Source: Aeromonas lusitana (GTDB lineage Bacteria; Pseudomonadota; Gammaproteobacteria; Enterobacterales; Aeromonadaceae). Taken from it: DNA of 64,000 nt. Shown piece after piece: positions 49,270-57,963 of this stretch; positions within the stretch are counted from its first letter, which is position 1, and every line of letters begins with the position of its first letter. The stretch is from the NCBI RefSeq assembly GCF_002812985.1, contig NZ_PGCP01000004.1:62001-126000 (forward strand), given 5' to 3'. The notes beneath the pieces were generated by a model. It had not been told where the DNA came from. It did not search any database and worked only from the letters and a program-made list of their open reading frames with translations. Made by a program: the position numbers and the translations under genes.

Positions 49270-49935
49270 CTGACGGCGGGGGGCGCGCAGGTGTTCGCTG
49301 GAGAAACGGGTCTGCATCGAGGTCCACTGGGTCAGGCGATCGGCACTCCCCGCCAGCGTCCCCTCACGCCGTGACTTCATGATCCAGATGCTCTTGGCAT
49401 CGAAGCTGTACACCGGCTGCAGATCGTTGCGTTTGCTGCCGGGCAGGATCCGGCCGTTGATGTTGTCGAGCACCAGAGGGTCGGACTTGGCGGTGGCGAA
49501 GTAGAGTGTCACCATGTGGAACTGGTTATAACGAATGGCCTTTACATAGGCCAGCCGCAGCTTCTTCTCGTCGACCCCCAGCTCCATCAGGGTGTAGTAC
49601 TTGGAGATGCTGTAGTCCTCGCAGTCCCCGCCCCGGGCGCCGATGAACTCCAACGGATTGGCCCAGTAATCCTCCTCTCCCCACAGCTTGGGATCATCGC
49701 TATAGGTCAGGTTGTTGAAGTAGTTGTTCACCAGCTCCAGTTTCTGCTGATCCGTGGTGCCAGCCCTGGGTGTGAGCAGGCGGGAGAACGCCTCGGCACG
49801 TTGCAGTGCCCGACCACCGTAGACCTCCTGCAACTTGGCCTTGAGCTCGGGACTGGTGATGTAACTGGCCAGCTGGGAAGCCTGCAAGGGGGCACAGGCA
49901 AGTGCCACTATGCAGGCGGGAACAATCCATTTCAT
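49264..49935 (-). CDS. lapG: LapG-like transglutaminase-fold cysteine protease
   Basis: 223-residue periplasmic protease of the bacterial transglutaminase-like (BTLCP) family that releases LapA-type biofilm adhesins. Signal peptide MKWIVPACIVALACAPLQAS. The catalytic triad is Cys105 (RGGDCEDYS), His140 (NQFHMV) and Asp157 (LVLDNI); the spacing of 35 and 17 residues is the same as that reported for LapG. Asp104, Glu106 and Asp107 could provide the calcium site. The ATG at 49935 (GGAG upstream) is preferred over a GTG three codons earlier. Convergent with the TAXI gene; no adhesin gene is in the window. Confidence 0.88.
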   Translation of the reverse strand: MKWIVPACIVALACAPLQASQLASYITSPELKAKLQEVYGGRALQRAEAFSRLLTPRAGTTDQQKLELVNNYFNNLTYSDDPKLWGEEDYWANPLEFIGARGGDCEDYSISKYYTLMELGVDEKKLRLAYVKAIRYNQFHMVTLYFATAKSDPLVLDNINGRILPGSKRNDLQPVYSFDAKSIWIMKSRREGTLAGSADRLTQWTSMQTRFSSEHLRAPRRQL

Positions 49936-50009
49936 ACCGGACACTCCATGTCATTCGCTGGAGGTCAGTATAGTCAGCCCTGACGGTCAGAAGACCGCGA
50001 TCACCACCT

Positions 50010-50915
50010 TTAACGGCACTCGGCAAAGGCATCGGCCAGTTGCTGCATAAACTGCGGATAACCATCTGGTCCGAGTGGCACCTGTTCACCCACCTCATCC
50101 AACAAGAGCACCTTGGCCCCGGTGTTGCGTGCGACCGACTCGATCACCGCCGGGGAGAACTGCGGCTCGGCATAGATGCAGCTCGCCTGCTTCTCTTCCA
50201 GCGCCTTGCGGATCTCCACCAACGTCTTGGCGCCGGGGCGACGCTCCGGGCTCACGGTGAAGTGGCCCTTGGAACTCATGCCATAGTGGCGCTCCCAGTA
50301 GCCATAAGCCTCGTGGAAGACGAAGTAGCCCTTCTGGTTGACTGCCTTCATCTGCCCGGCGATGACCTTGTCCTTGGCCTCCACCTTGGCCTTGAAGGCC
50401 AGCAGATTGGCACGATAACGCTCGGCGTTGGCCGGATCCTGGGCACTCAATGACTCGCTCAGGGCCTGGGCTATTACCAGCGCCTGGGTCGGCCCCAGCC
50501 AGATGTGGGGATCGACCCCCTCATGATGATGTCCCTCATGGCCGTCATGATCATGATCCTCGTCGGCGTGCTCCTCATGCCCGGCCTGCTTGCTGTAGTC
50601 GAACAGCGGCATGCCCGGGACCTTGGTCAGGGTCAGCACGTGAGGGTGCTGGGCCAGCGGTTTGGCCATGAAGCCTTCCAGCTCGGGACCGACCCAGACC
50701 ACCAGATCGGCCTCATTGATGCTGCGAATGTCGGAGGGGCGCAGGGCGAAGTCGTGGGGAGAGGCGCCGGTCGGCAGCAACACCTTGGGCTCACTCACCC
50801 CGTCGGTGATGGCAGCCGCGATGAAACCCAGGGGTTTGATGGTGGTCAGTACCTCGAGGGCACGAACGGGCAGACTCACCACCAGCAAGGCAGTGATCAG
50901 GGTAAGAATTCGCAT
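50010..50915 (-). CDS. znuA: Zinc ABC transporter substrate-binding protein ZnuA
   Basis: 301-residue periplasmic zinc-binding protein. Signal peptide MRILTLITALLVVSLPVRA. Zinc ligands: His in GASPHDFALRPS, the His after the charged loop (VDPHIWLGP), and the third His in FHEAYGYW. A His/Asp-rich loop (about 118-140) is typical of ZnuA. The start at 50915 is the only one giving a signal peptide. Divergent from znuCB across a Zur-type palindrome. Confidence 0.96.
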   Translation of the reverse strand: MRILTLITALLVVSLPVRALEVLTTIKPLGFIAAAITDGVSEPKVLLPTGASPHDFALRPSDIRSINEADLVVWVGPELEGFMAKPLAQHPHVLTLTKVPGMPLFDYSKQAGHEEHADEDHDHDGHEGHHHEGVDPHIWLGPTQALVIAQALSESLSAQDPANAERYRANLLAFKAKVEAKDKVIAGQMKAVNQKGYFVFHEAYGYWERHYGMSSKGHFTVSPERRPGAKTLVEIRKALEEKQASCIYAEPQFSPAVIESVARNTGAKVLLLDEVGEQVPLGPDGYPQFMQQLADAFAECR

Positions 50916-50942
50916 AGAGATCTCGTCAGGAAGTGAGTGTGT

Positions 50943-50980
50943 GATAATATAACAAACCAATGCTGTTGTTATATTATAAC
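50943..50980. promoter_or_regulatory. Zur operator between znuA and znuC
   Basis: GTTATATTATAAC (50968-50980) is a perfect palindrome matching the core of the Zur consensus (GTTATAnTATAAC). A second partial copy GATAATATAAC lies at 50943-50953. The position suits joint repression of znuA and znuCB by zinc-bound Zur. Confidence 0.8.
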
Positions 50981-51009
50981 TCTCACAGGCTGTAAACCCC
51001 GGAGCTGTC

Positions 51010-51774
51010 ATGACCCAACTGGTGGAGCTAAAAGATGTCTGTCTCTCGTTTGACGGACGCTCAGTGCTCGACAAGGTCTCCTTTACCCTGAACAAAGGCA
51101 AAATCACCACGCTAGTCGGCCCCAACGGGGCGGGCAAGAGCACCCTGAGCAAGCTGGTGCTGGGCCTGCTCAGCCCGGATTCCGGCGAGATCCTGCGCCG
51201 GCGGGATCTGAGAGTCGGTTACGTGCCCCAGCGCCTCTATCTGGATCCCACCCTGCCGCTGACGGTGCGCCGCTTCCTGCAGCTCGGCAAGAATGGCCGT
51301 CTCTCCATCGAGGAGGCGCTCAATCGGGTCGGCGCCCAGGAGCTGCTGGACAACCGGATGCAGAAGCTCTCCGGTGGCGAGATGCAGCGGGTGCTGCTGG
51401 CCCGCGCCCTGCTGGTCAAGCCCGAGCTGCTGGTGCTGGACGAGCCGGTGCAAGGGGTCGACATCAGCGGCCAGATCGAGCTCTATGCCCTCATAGGCCG
51501 GCTCGCCGCCGAGCTGCACTGCGCCGTGCTGATGGTTTCCCACGATCTGCACCTGGTGATGGCCAGCACCCACGAGGTGATCTGCCTCAATCGCCATGTC
51601 TGCTGTCACGGCGAGCCGGAGAGCGTGGCCCGCCACCCCGAATTTGCCCGCCTGTTCGGGCGCCCGGAGCAGGAGGTGCTGGCGGTCTACACCCACCATC
51701 ACCACTGCGATGGCGAACATCATCATCATGAACCGCAGGCCCCCGTCATCCGCCTGCCCTCTCGCAAGCAATAG
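51010..51774 (+). CDS. znuC: Zinc ABC transporter ATP-binding protein ZnuC
   Basis: 254-residue ATPase. Walker [10 protein letters not shown] (about 37-45), ABC signature [16 protein letters not shown] (about 120), Walker [13 protein letters not shown] and switch His in SHDLHLV. The C-terminus carries the His-rich tail ([13 protein letters not shown]) found in ZnuC. Nine bp before znuB. Confidence 0.97.
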   Translation: MTQLVELKDVCLSFDGRSVLDKVSFTLNKGKITTLVGPNGAGKSTLSKLVLGLLSPDSGEILRRRDLRVGYVPQRLYLDPTLPLTVRRFLQLGKNGRLSIEEALNRVGAQELLDNRMQKLSGGEMQRVLLARALLVKPELLVLDEPVQGVDISGQIELYALIGRLAAELHCAVLMVSHDLHLVMASTHEVICLNRHVCCHGEPESVARHPEFARLFGRPEQEVLAVYTHHHHCDGEHHHHEPQAPVIRLPSRKQ

Positions 51775-51783
51775 GACATTTCA

Positions 51784-52563
51784 GTGGACAGCTTTCTGTT
51801 ATACGCCCTCGCGGCCGGCCTCGGCATCGCCCTGCTGGCCGGCCCCCTCGGCAGCTTCGTGGTGTGGCGCAAGATGGCCTATTTTGGCGACACCCTCTCC
51901 CACGCCTGCCTGTTCGGGATCGCCCTCGGCATACTGCTGCAGGTGGATTTGACCCTGGCGGTGGTGGTCTGCTGCCTCGCCATGGCCATGCTGCTGGTGG
52001 TCATGAGCCGCAACCAGCAGGTGGCGACCGACACCCTGCTCGGCATCCTGGCTCACAGCGCCCTGTCCCTCGGTCTGGTGACCTTGAGTTTCATGGACAA
52101 CGTGCGGGTGGATCTGATGGCCTACCTGTTCGGCGACCTGCTCTCGGTGCAACCCATGGATCTGCTCTGGATCTACGGCGGCGGCGCCCTGGTGCTGCTC
52201 ACCCTGTGGCGGCTGTGGGACCCCCTGCTCTCCATGACCATCTCCGAGGAGCTGGCACGGGTGGAAGGGGTGCGGGTCGACGTGCTGCGCTGCGTGCTCA
52301 TGCTGCTGATTGGCCTGGTGATCGCGGTGGCGATGAAGTTCGTCGGGGCGCTGATCATCACCTCACTGCTGATCATCCCTGCCGCCACCGCCCGGCGCTT
52401 CAGCCAGACGCCGGAGCAGATGGCGGGCCTAGCGGCACTGATCGGCTGCCTGGCGGTGCTGGGAGGGCTCAGCCTCTCCTGGTATCAAGATACCCCGGCG
52501 GGCCCTTCCGTCGTGGTCTGCGCCACTAGCCTGTTTGTGCTGAGCCAGTTCAAGAAAGCCTGA
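51784..52563 (+). CDS. znuB: Zinc ABC transporter permease ZnuB
   Basis: 259-residue permease with about eight helices; GTG start at 51784 with AGGA upstream. Typical blocks: [20 protein letters not shown] and [20 protein letters not shown]. It ends [12 protein letters not shown] second, diverged copy of the last 56 bases lies 52 bp downstream. Confidence 0.96.
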   Translation: MDSFLLYALAAGLGIALLAGPLGSFVVWRKMAYFGDTLSHACLFGIALGILLQVDLTLAVVVCCLAMAMLLVVMSRNQQVATDTLLGILAHSALSLGLVTLSFMDNVRVDLMAYLFGDLLSVQPMDLLWIYGGGALVLLTLWRLWDPLLSMTISEELARVEGVRVDVLRCVLMLLIGLVIAVAMKFVGALIITSLLIIPAATARRFSQTPEQMAGLAALIGCLAVLGGLSLSWYQDTPAGPSVVVCATSLFVLSQFKKA

Positions 52564-52570
52564 ATCTCGG

Positions 52571-52597
52571 GTGGCCTGATCGTTGCTATCAGGCCAC
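52571..52597. terminator. Hairpin directly after znuB
   Basis: Perfect 10-bp stem GTGGCCTGAT/ATCAGGCCAC with a 7-nt loop; no U-run. It separates the intact znuB end from the remnant copy. Confidence 0.55.
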
Positions 52598-52615
52598 TCC
52601 AAATCTCGACCCCCC

Positions 52616-52671
52616 CCGTCGTGGTCTGTACAACGAGCCTGTTTGTACTGAGCCAGTTCAAGCGAGCCTAG
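52616..52671 (+). pseudogene. Remnant second copy of the znuB 3' end
   Basis: Aligns without gaps to 52508-52563 at 47 of 56 bases. In frame it reads [18 protein letters not shown] and stops at TAG, against [18 protein letters not shown] in the gene. Most changes are synonymous or conservative, so it diverged as coding sequence, for example as another strain's allele. Confidence 0.9.
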
Positions 52672-52682
52672 ATAGCAAAGGA

Positions 52683-52713
52683 CCGGATAGGGGTAATCAC
52701 CATCCCTATCCGG
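52683..52713. terminator. Hairpin after the znuB remnant
   Basis: CCGGATAGGG/CCCTATCCGG, a perfect 10-bp stem around an 11-nt loop, just after the remnant stop; probably the ancestral znuB terminator. No gene is seen from here to 52797. Confidence 0.55.
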
Positions 52714-52797
52714 CCCTATAGCCATATTGCGCAACCATCCCACCTAAGGCAGTCGATTCGAACTGTTTTTCTGCAACCATGCAGTGTAACTCTCTCA

Positions 52798-53691
52798 TCA
52801 AGCCTGACTGATGCTTTGCCTCGTCTCCATCATCAGCCATTGCCGCAAGCGGCTGATGGCGGGCTCGTGGGCCCGCGAGCGCTTGCAGGTGAAATAGAAG
52901 GCATCTCCCGTCACCAGCTGATGCACCGGCAGGGCCACCAGCTGGGGGTCGTCCGGTCGCAGCATGTAGTCGTTCACGAACGCCACCCCCTGATCCCAGG
53001 CCGCCGCCTCCATGGCCAGCAGCACGTGGCTGAAGTGGTGCATGCGCGCCTTCTCCGGGATCACCAGATCCCCCGCCTTGGCCCAGCGCTGCCAATCCTC
53101 CCCCCGCGCCTTGTAGATGGATTGCACCGACAGGAGCGGCAACTGCCAGATGGCCTCTGGCCACTCCCCTTCCACCTGCTGCAGTAGACGGCGGCTGCAG
53201 ACCGGGAATAGCCGCTCCAGATAGATGAGATCGTGGCTGTAGCCACGGCCATGGGGGGCCACGGTAATAAAGCAATCCGCCACCCGATCGGAGAGCTCGG
53301 GATCCTCCGCCACCATCTCAAGGCTGAGATCCAGCTCGGGATAGAGCTGGCGCAACCCCGCCAGACGCGGGATCAGCCACTTGACCGCGAACGAGCTGTA
53401 GACCGCGAGCCGCAGCCGCATCTCGCCGCCCCCGCGCAGTTGCTCGCTGCTCTGGGCTATCTGGCCGAGGCCGGCCGCTATTCCCTCGAAGTAGATCTCC
53501 CCCTGCTGGGTCAGTGACAACAACCGGCCCTGACGCAGCAGCAGCCGCTCACCGAGGAAGTCTTCCAGCAATCGGATCTGGTGGCTGACCGCGCTCTGGC
53601 TGACGTTCAGCTCAAGGGCGGCGCGGGAGAAGCTGAGCAGGCGCGCGACCGCCTCGAAGTATTGAACGGCGCGTAAGGGGGGGAGCTTCAT
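52798..53691 (-). CDS. LysR-family regulator (GcvA-like)
   Basis: 297-residue LTTR. N-terminal winged helix (LRAVQYFEAVARLLSFSRAA, then LNVSQSAVSHQIRLLEDFLG) and a C-terminal effector domain (about 90-295). The motif pattern is that of the GcvA subgroup, often regulating amino-acid or exporter genes. It is divergent from the DMT exporter gene 91 bp away, which is its likely target; the effector is unknown. Confidence 0.85.
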   Translation of the reverse strand: MKLPPLRAVQYFEAVARLLSFSRAALELNVSQSAVSHQIRLLEDFLGERLLLRQGRLLSLTQQGEIYFEGIAAGLGQIAQSSEQLRGGGEMRLRLAVYSSFAVKWLIPRLAGLRQLYPELDLSLEMVAEDPELSDRVADCFITVAPHGRGYSHDLIYLERLFPVCSRRLLQQVEGEWPEAIWQLPLLSVQSIYKARGEDWQRWAKAGDLVIPEKARMHHFSHVLLAMEAAAWDQGVAFVNDYMLRPDDPQLVALPVHQLVTGDAFYFTCKRSRAHEPAISRLRQWLMMETRQSISQA

Positions 53692-53782
53692 TATCTAAAA
53701 TTCTCATAGATGATGATTTTTTATCATTTTACTGGATAACTAAGCCAGGGCTACCCTTCCTTCATCTAATGTGGGAGGTGGT

Positions 53783-54640
53783 ATGAATGCAGTTGGGATC
53801 GGCATCCTCTATCTGGTGCTGGGTAACATGGTGGCGGTCTTCTCCGATGCCCTGGTGAAGGTGCTGGAGCCGGATCAGCCCGTGTTCCAGTTCGTCTTCT
53901 TTCGCCAGCTCTCCGCCGCCCTGTTACTGATGCCCTGGCTGCTCTGGTCCTGGCGCCGCAATCCGCCGGTCGCCATCAAGTGGCACCTGCTGCGGGCCCA
54001 TATCTGGGCCATCGGCGTCTGCCTGATGGTGGTCGCCCTCACCCGCCTGCCCCTCGCCACCGCCAACGCCCTCTTCTACGCGGCGCCGCTCTTGATGGTG
54101 CCGCTCGCGGTCTGGCTGGCAGGAGAGGCGCTGTCACGCCAGAAGGTGTTGACGGCGCTGCTCGGCTTCATCGGGGTGCTGATCGTGCTGCGCCCGACCG
54201 AGGTGAACTGGGCGGCCCTCGCGGCCCTTGGGGTGGCCCTCTCCATGGCAGTCAACAACCTGCTGATCAAGCGCATTCCGCTCAAGCAGCCCATAGCCCA
54301 GACCCTGTTTTTCACCAATGTCCTGAGCATGCCCATCATATTGGCGCTAGCCTGGTGGGAGGGGGGCGCCTGGCAGTGGCAGATGTGGTGGCCCGCCTTC
54401 GGTTCGTCGGCACTGATCATGGTCTACGCCGGGCTCTGCGTGGTGGCCTATCGCAAGGCGGAGGCGAGCAAAATAGCCTCTGCGGAGTACACAGGGCTCT
54501 TGATGGCGGTCGTCATCGGGGTCTGGCTGTTCGACGAGCAGCCCGGTCTGCCGCTGCTGCTGGGGTGCCTGTGCATAGTGCTGCCCCTGGTCGCCATGGC
54601 CCGCAACAAGTCCAAACCGGTGGCCGAGCCCGCGACCTGA
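53783..54640 (+). CDS. EamA/DMT-family exporter
   Basis: 285-residue, ten-helix drug/metabolite transporter. Two EamA repeats (about 5-135 and 145-275). A GTG four codons upstream is an alternative, but GGAGG lies 7 bp before the ATG at 53783. The family exports amino acids, purines and other metabolites; its substrate is unknown. Likely controlled by the divergent LysR gene. Confidence 0.85.
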   Translation: MNAVGIGILYLVLGNMVAVFSDALVKVLEPDQPVFQFVFFRQLSAALLLMPWLLWSWRRNPPVAIKWHLLRAHIWAIGVCLMVVALTRLPLATANALFYAAPLLMVPLAVWLAGEALSRQKVLTALLGFIGVLIVLRPTEVNWAALAALGVALSMAVNNLLIKRIPLKQPIAQTLFFTNVLSMPIILALAWWEGGAWQWQMWWPAFGSSALIMVYAGLCVVAYRKAEASKIASAEYTGLLMAVVIGVWLFDEQPGLPLLLGCLCIVLPLVAMARNKSKPVAEPAT

Positions 54641-54653
54641 GTTTAATGACCAG

Positions 54654-54681
54654 AGGGTCACCCCAGCAGTGGGGTGACCCT
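54654..54681. terminator. Bidirectional terminator between DMT and UDG-family genes
   Basis: AGGGTCACCCC/GGGGTGACCCT with a 6-nt loop; it overlaps the last codons of the UDG-family gene. Confidence 0.75.
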
Positions 54682-55239
54682 TTGTTTAAGGTGCAGGATC
54701 ACATCCTGCTCGAACCAGGGGTTCTTCTTGAGCCAGAGGGTATTGCGCGGCGAGGGGTGCGGCAGCGGCAGCCAGGCCGGGCCATAATCGGCCCAGTGTC
54801 TGACCGTCTCGGTGAGGGTGCCTTTAGCTGCCTTGCCCAGATAGTGATGCTGGGCGTACTGGCCGATAAGCAGGGTCAGCTCGATATTGGGCAGCAGCAT
54901 CAGCACCTTGTCGTGCCAGGTGGGCGCGCACTCGGGACGGGGCGGCAGATCCCCGGACTTGCCCCGGCCCGGATAGCAGAGCCCCATGGGCATGATGGCG
55001 ATGCGTGACTCGTCGTAGAAGGTCTCCTTGTCCACCCCGAGCCAGCGCCGCAATCGATCGCCGGACGGGTCGTCCCAGGGGATGCCGCTGGCATGAACCC
55101 GGGTGCCCGGCGCCTGGCCGATGATAAGCAGGCGGGCGCTCTCGGCCCCACGGATCACGGGTCTGGGGCCGAGCGGCAAATGGGCCTCGCACAGGCGGCA
55201 GCCCCGGATCTGTTCAAACAGGACGTCGAGTCGATTCAT
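54658..55239 (-). CDS. Uracil-DNA glycosylase-family protein (COG1573)
   Basis: 193-residue member of the UDG superfamily with the probable Fe-S ligands Cys14, Cys17, Cys88 and Cys104, a pattern of family 4/5 glycosylases. Motif 1 is GQAPGTRVHASGIPWDDPSG and motif 2 is HPSPRN. The start at 55239 is the family start; the open frame upstream runs antisense through rarD and is spurious. The variant motif 1 (ARG/VHASG) differs from bona fide UDGa, so activity on uracil is uncertain. Divergent from rarD. Confidence 0.8.
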   Translation of the reverse strand: MNRLDVLFEQIRGCRLCEAHLPLGPRPVIRGAESARLLIIGQAPGTRVHASGIPWDDPSGDRLRRWLGVDKETFYDESRIAIMPMGLCYPGRGKSGDLPPRPECAPTWHDKVLMLLPNIELTLLIGQYAQHHYLGKAAKGTLTETVRHWADYGPAWLPLPHPSPRNTLWLKKNPWFEQDVILHLKQRVTPLLG

Positions 55240-55341
55240 AGGGGCTATGGTAGCAGAGTTTTCACCCCGATCCCGCTTGTGAAACCGCCACCGGATACTT
55301 ATCATGCGCGCACATTTGTTTAATTTAATAAACGGAATCTG

Positions 55342-56235
55342 ATGAAGAACTGGATGGGCCCAGGCAGCGCCGCCCTCTCCTTCGTGCTCTGGGGCATGCT
55401 GCCGCTCTATTACCAGTTCATGCCCGAGGTCAGCATGTGGGAGCTGCTCTCCCACCGGGTGCTCTGGTCGGTCGTCCTGCTCGGCGGACTCTTCCTGCTG
55501 CTCGGCACGTCTGTGCCCTGGGCGCGCCTTCGCAGCGAGCCGCGCCAGCTCGGCCTCATCCTGCTGGCGGGCCCCGTCATGTCCATCAGCTGGTGCATGT
55601 TCACCTGGTGCCTGACCACGGGCCAGGTGCTGGCCACCAGCCTCGCCTTCTTCATGACGCCCCTGTTCAACATCGTGTTCGCCGTCCTCTTCCTCAAAGA
55701 AAGGCTCACCCCCCAGAAACACCTGGCGGTGGCCCTGGCGCTGGCCGGGCTCGCCTACATGCTGTTCTCCTACGGCGAGCTGCCCTGGTTCTCCCTCATC
55801 ATGGGGGCCAACTTTGCCTTCTACGGCCTCATCAAGAAGAAGGTACGCTACGACGCCGGGGTCAGCCTCTATCTCGAGTCCCTGGTGCAGCTCCCCATCG
55901 CCCTGCTGGTCATCGGCTATCTGACCCTGCAGGGAACCAGCCTGTTCGCGGCCGGCGACTGGAGCGAGCGCCTGCTGTTGATGGGCAGTGCCCCCGCCAC
56001 CCTGCTGCCGGTGGGGCTGTTCTGCTACGCGGTGGCCCGCACCCGCATGAGCACGGTCGGGCTCTTGCAATACATAGAGCCGAGCCTCGCCTTCCTGCTC
56101 GCCATCTTCTGGTTCGGGGAGACGCCGGATCCGGTGAAATCCGTGGGCTTCGCCTTCGTCTGGGCGGGCCTTCTGGTCAGCCTGCTGCCCCTTCATCGGC
56201 TCAGGCGCAGTCAGGTGCAGTGGAAAGAGTCATGA
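55342..56235 (+). CDS. rarD: RarD-type EamA transporter
   Basis: 297-residue, ten-helix member of the RarD subfamily, named for chloramphenicol resistance in Pseudomonas; physiological substrate unknown. The family N-terminus [19 protein letters not shown], the [19 protein letters not shown] helix and [16 protein letters not shown] are present. Its stop overlaps the start of the GIY-YIG gene (ATGA), so the two are coupled. Confidence 0.88.
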   Translation: MKNWMGPGSAALSFVLWGMLPLYYQFMPEVSMWELLSHRVLWSVVLLGGLFLLLGTSVPWARLRSEPRQLGLILLAGPVMSISWCMFTWCLTTGQVLATSLAFFMTPLFNIVFAVLFLKERLTPQKHLAVALALAGLAYMLFSYGELPWFSLIMGANFAFYGLIKKKVRYDAGVSLYLESLVQLPIALLVIGYLTLQGTSLFAAGDWSERLLLMGSAPATLLPVGLFCYAVARTRMSTVGLLQYIEPSLAFLLAIFWFGETPDPVKSVGFAFVWAGLLVSLLPLHRLRRSQVQWKES

Positions 56236-56582
56236 CGACGGACGTTTGTACCGATAAACCTGCAAATAACTGGTTTATCTATCTGGTACGCACCCATAGT
56301 GGCGCACTTTACGCTGGCATCAGCACGGATCCGGACAGGCGTCTGCGCCAGCATCAGAGCGGCAAGGGGGCTCGCGCCCTGCGAGGCAAAGGACCCCTGG
56401 CCCTGGTGTGGCGCCAGCAAGTCGACGACAAGGGCCAGGCCCTGCGCCTCGAATATCGCCTCAAGCTGCAGAGCAAGGCCTTCAAGGAGCGGCTGGTACA
56501 AGACCCGGCCCTGTGGGATGAGTGGCAGAGATCCTGGCTGGCCAGCCTCCCCCAATCCGGCTCAGCCAGCCCGGCGCCATAA
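56232..56582 (+). CDS. GIY-YIG domain protein (YhbQ-like)
   Basis: 116-residue single GIY-YIG nuclease-fold protein. The motif appears as [19 protein letters not shown], followed by the conserved Arg ([20 protein letters not shown]). YhbQ-type proteins are small DNA-acting enzymes of unclear role. The ATG overlaps the rarD stop, so expression is coupled. Confidence 0.88.
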   Translation: MTTDVCTDKPANNWFIYLVRTHSGALYAGISTDPDRRLRQHQSGKGARALRGKGPLALVWRQQVDDKGQALRLEYRLKLQSKAFKERLVQDPALWDEWQRSWLASLPQSGSASPAP

Positions 56583-56607
56583 AAAAGGCCACCGCGAAGG
56601 TGGCCGG
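56581..56607. terminator. Terminator between GIY-YIG gene and pspG
   Basis: Stem GGCCACC/GGTGGCC with a 5-nt loop and six U on the minus strand, serving the psp operon. Confidence 0.8.
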
Positions 56608-56624
56608 AAACGTGCCAGGGAGGC

Positions 56625-56843
56625 CTAACGATAGGGATTGGAGTGCCTGCGCCGGTTGCTGAGCAACCAGCACACCACCAGCAGCAACAGCAACCAGGGC
56701 GCCAGCTTGATGATGAGGGCAAACATGCCAGCCAGGGCGCCAAACAGCACGAAGACCCCGCTCACCAGCAGCATGGCCAACACTGTGAATCCGGTCAGCG
56801 CCATGGTCACCAGCACCAGCATTAAAACGATAAATTCCAGCAT
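56625..56843 (-). CDS. pspG: Envelope stress response protein PspG
   Basis: 72-residue membrane protein resembling E. coli PspG: two or three hydrophobic segments (MLEFIVLMLVLVTMALTGF; FGALAGMFALIIKLAPWLLL) and a basic tail (RRRHSNPYR). The internal ATG at 56843 gives the family start. In E. coli pspG stands alone under PspF control; here it is third in the psp operon. Confidence 0.8.
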   Translation of the reverse strand: MLEFIVLMLVLVTMALTGFTVLAMLLVSGVFVLFGALAGMFALIIKLAPWLLLLLVVCWLLSNRRRHSNPYR

Positions 56844-56888
56844 GTTATGCTCCTCACGCATCTCACTTGTTGGCGGGAAGACCCAAGG

Positions 56889-57095
56889 TCAATCCAGCCA
56901 GCGCTTCAACTCACGGCGCGGCGGCATGATGAGCACCGCCAGCAGATAGGCCGCCAGGGCCAGGGGCGGCACCAGGATCAGGGCGAGCAGCGCCACCACC
57001 CGCACCGTCACCCTGGAAAGCCCAAACCCGTTGGCAAGGCCGGCGCAGACGCCGGTCAGCTTGCGGTGGGCCAGGTCTTTCGACCAGGGGGTCAT
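56889..57095 (-). CDS. pspC: Short PspC-domain protein
   Basis: 68 residues with only the PspC domain (KLTGVCAGLANGFGLSRVTV, then one hydrophobic segment and a basic end). E. coli PspC has 119 residues and a periplasmic part missing here. The ATG at 57095 has GGAGG 7 bp upstream; its upstream GTG overlaps the pspA stop. Without an adjacent PspB, it may tether PspA alone. Confidence 0.82.
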   Translation of the reverse strand: MTPWSKDLAHRKLTGVCAGLANGFGLSRVTVRVVALLALILVPPLALAAYLLAVLIMPPRRELKRWLD

Positions 57096-57097
57096 GA

Positions 57098-57760
57098 TCA
57101 CACCTCCACTTTCTGGCCCTTCAGACGGGCCAGTTCGCGTTCGATCTCGTCATTGAGTTCCAGCTCGCGGAACTGGGCCTCGAGGGAGGGGTTCTGCCCC
57201 AGGGTCGCCGCCTCCAGCTGGGCTTCCAGCTGATCCACCCGGCCCTGGAAGCCATCGAAACGAGCCATCAGCTCGTGCATGCGCTGGTTGTCCACCTGGG
57301 CACGGGCCCGGATCCGGCTGTGGGCGGTCTGCTCGCGCAGGGTCAGCATCTTCTGCTTCTCCCGCGCCTCGGTCAGCTTGGCCGCCAAGCGCTCGCTGTC
57401 GGCGGTCAGCTGTGCCAGCACCTCGGCCACTCTGGCCTTGTCCTGCTCCAGCTGTTCGCATTTCTTGACCTCTGCCAGCTTCTCGGTGAGGGCGGCGCGG
57501 GCCAGATCTTCGCGCCCCTTCTGGATGGCGAGCTCGGCCTTGGCGGACCACTCCTGGATCTGGTGGCGCAGCGCCTGTTGATGGCGCTCCAGCTGTTTCT
57601 GCTCGGCGATGACGCGGGCGGCCTGGGTTCTCATCTCGACCTGTACCTGCTCCATCTCCTCTATCATCAGCCGCAGCATCTTCTCCGGCTCTTCACTCTT
57701 GTCGAGCAGGCTGTGCAGGTTGGCGTTGATCACGTCGGTCAGGCGGCTAAATACGCTCAT
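57098..57760 (-). CDS. pspA: Phage shock protein A (PspA/IM30)
   Basis: 220-residue coiled-coil ESCRT-III-like membrane-stress protein. The N-terminal amphipathic helix (MSVFSRLTDVINANLHSLLDK) and long coiled coil (about 25-185) with EEMEQVQVEMR are diagnostic. The start at 57760 has AAGGAG upstream; a longer in-frame start lies within the promoter region. First gene of pspA-pspC-pspG. No pspF or pspB is seen in the neighbourhood. Confidence 0.93.
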   Translation of the reverse strand: MSVFSRLTDVINANLHSLLDKSEEPEKMLRLMIEEMEQVQVEMRTQAARVIAEQKQLERHQQALRHQIQEWSAKAELAIQKGREDLARAALTEKLAEVKKCEQLEQDKARVAEVLAQLTADSERLAAKLTEAREKQKMLTLREQTAHSRIRARAQVDNQRMHELMARFDGFQGRVDQLEAQLEAATLGQNPSLEAQFRELELNDEIERELARLKGQKVEV

Positions 57761-57806
57761 GGTCTGGCTCCTTGTTGATGGGATGTCACTCTCTCCCCAT
57801 ACCATT

Positions 57807-57822
57807 ACAAGAGCCATGCCAA
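57807..57822 (-). promoter_or_regulatory. Sigma-54 promoter of pspA
   Basis: Minus strand TTGGCATGGCTCTTGT has the -24 GG and a -12 TTGT with 10 nt between, the same variant -12 as E. coli pspA. It is about 50 bp before the pspA start. The 98 bp between it and the plsC terminator could hold PspF sites. Confidence 0.65.
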
Positions 57823-57920
57823 GATGATTTATCCTTTCTTTACAACTAGATGGGGATTATTGGTAGGAATTCAACAAGCAGATGATGGTGAAAAAAACCA
57901 ATGAAGTGGTGATTTTCACC

Positions 57921-57950
57921 AATAAAAAAGGGAGCCTGCGGCTCCCTTTC
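57921..57950 (-). terminator. Terminator after plsC
   Basis: AAAGGGAGCC/GGCTCCCTTT with a 3-nt loop and following U-run on the minus strand. Confidence 0.85.
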
Positions 57951-57963
57951 TCTCTTCTCAGGC

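Noticed and set aside
55240..56196. N-terminal extension of the UDG-family gene
   Set aside because: The added region is antisense to rarD; the family start is at 55239.
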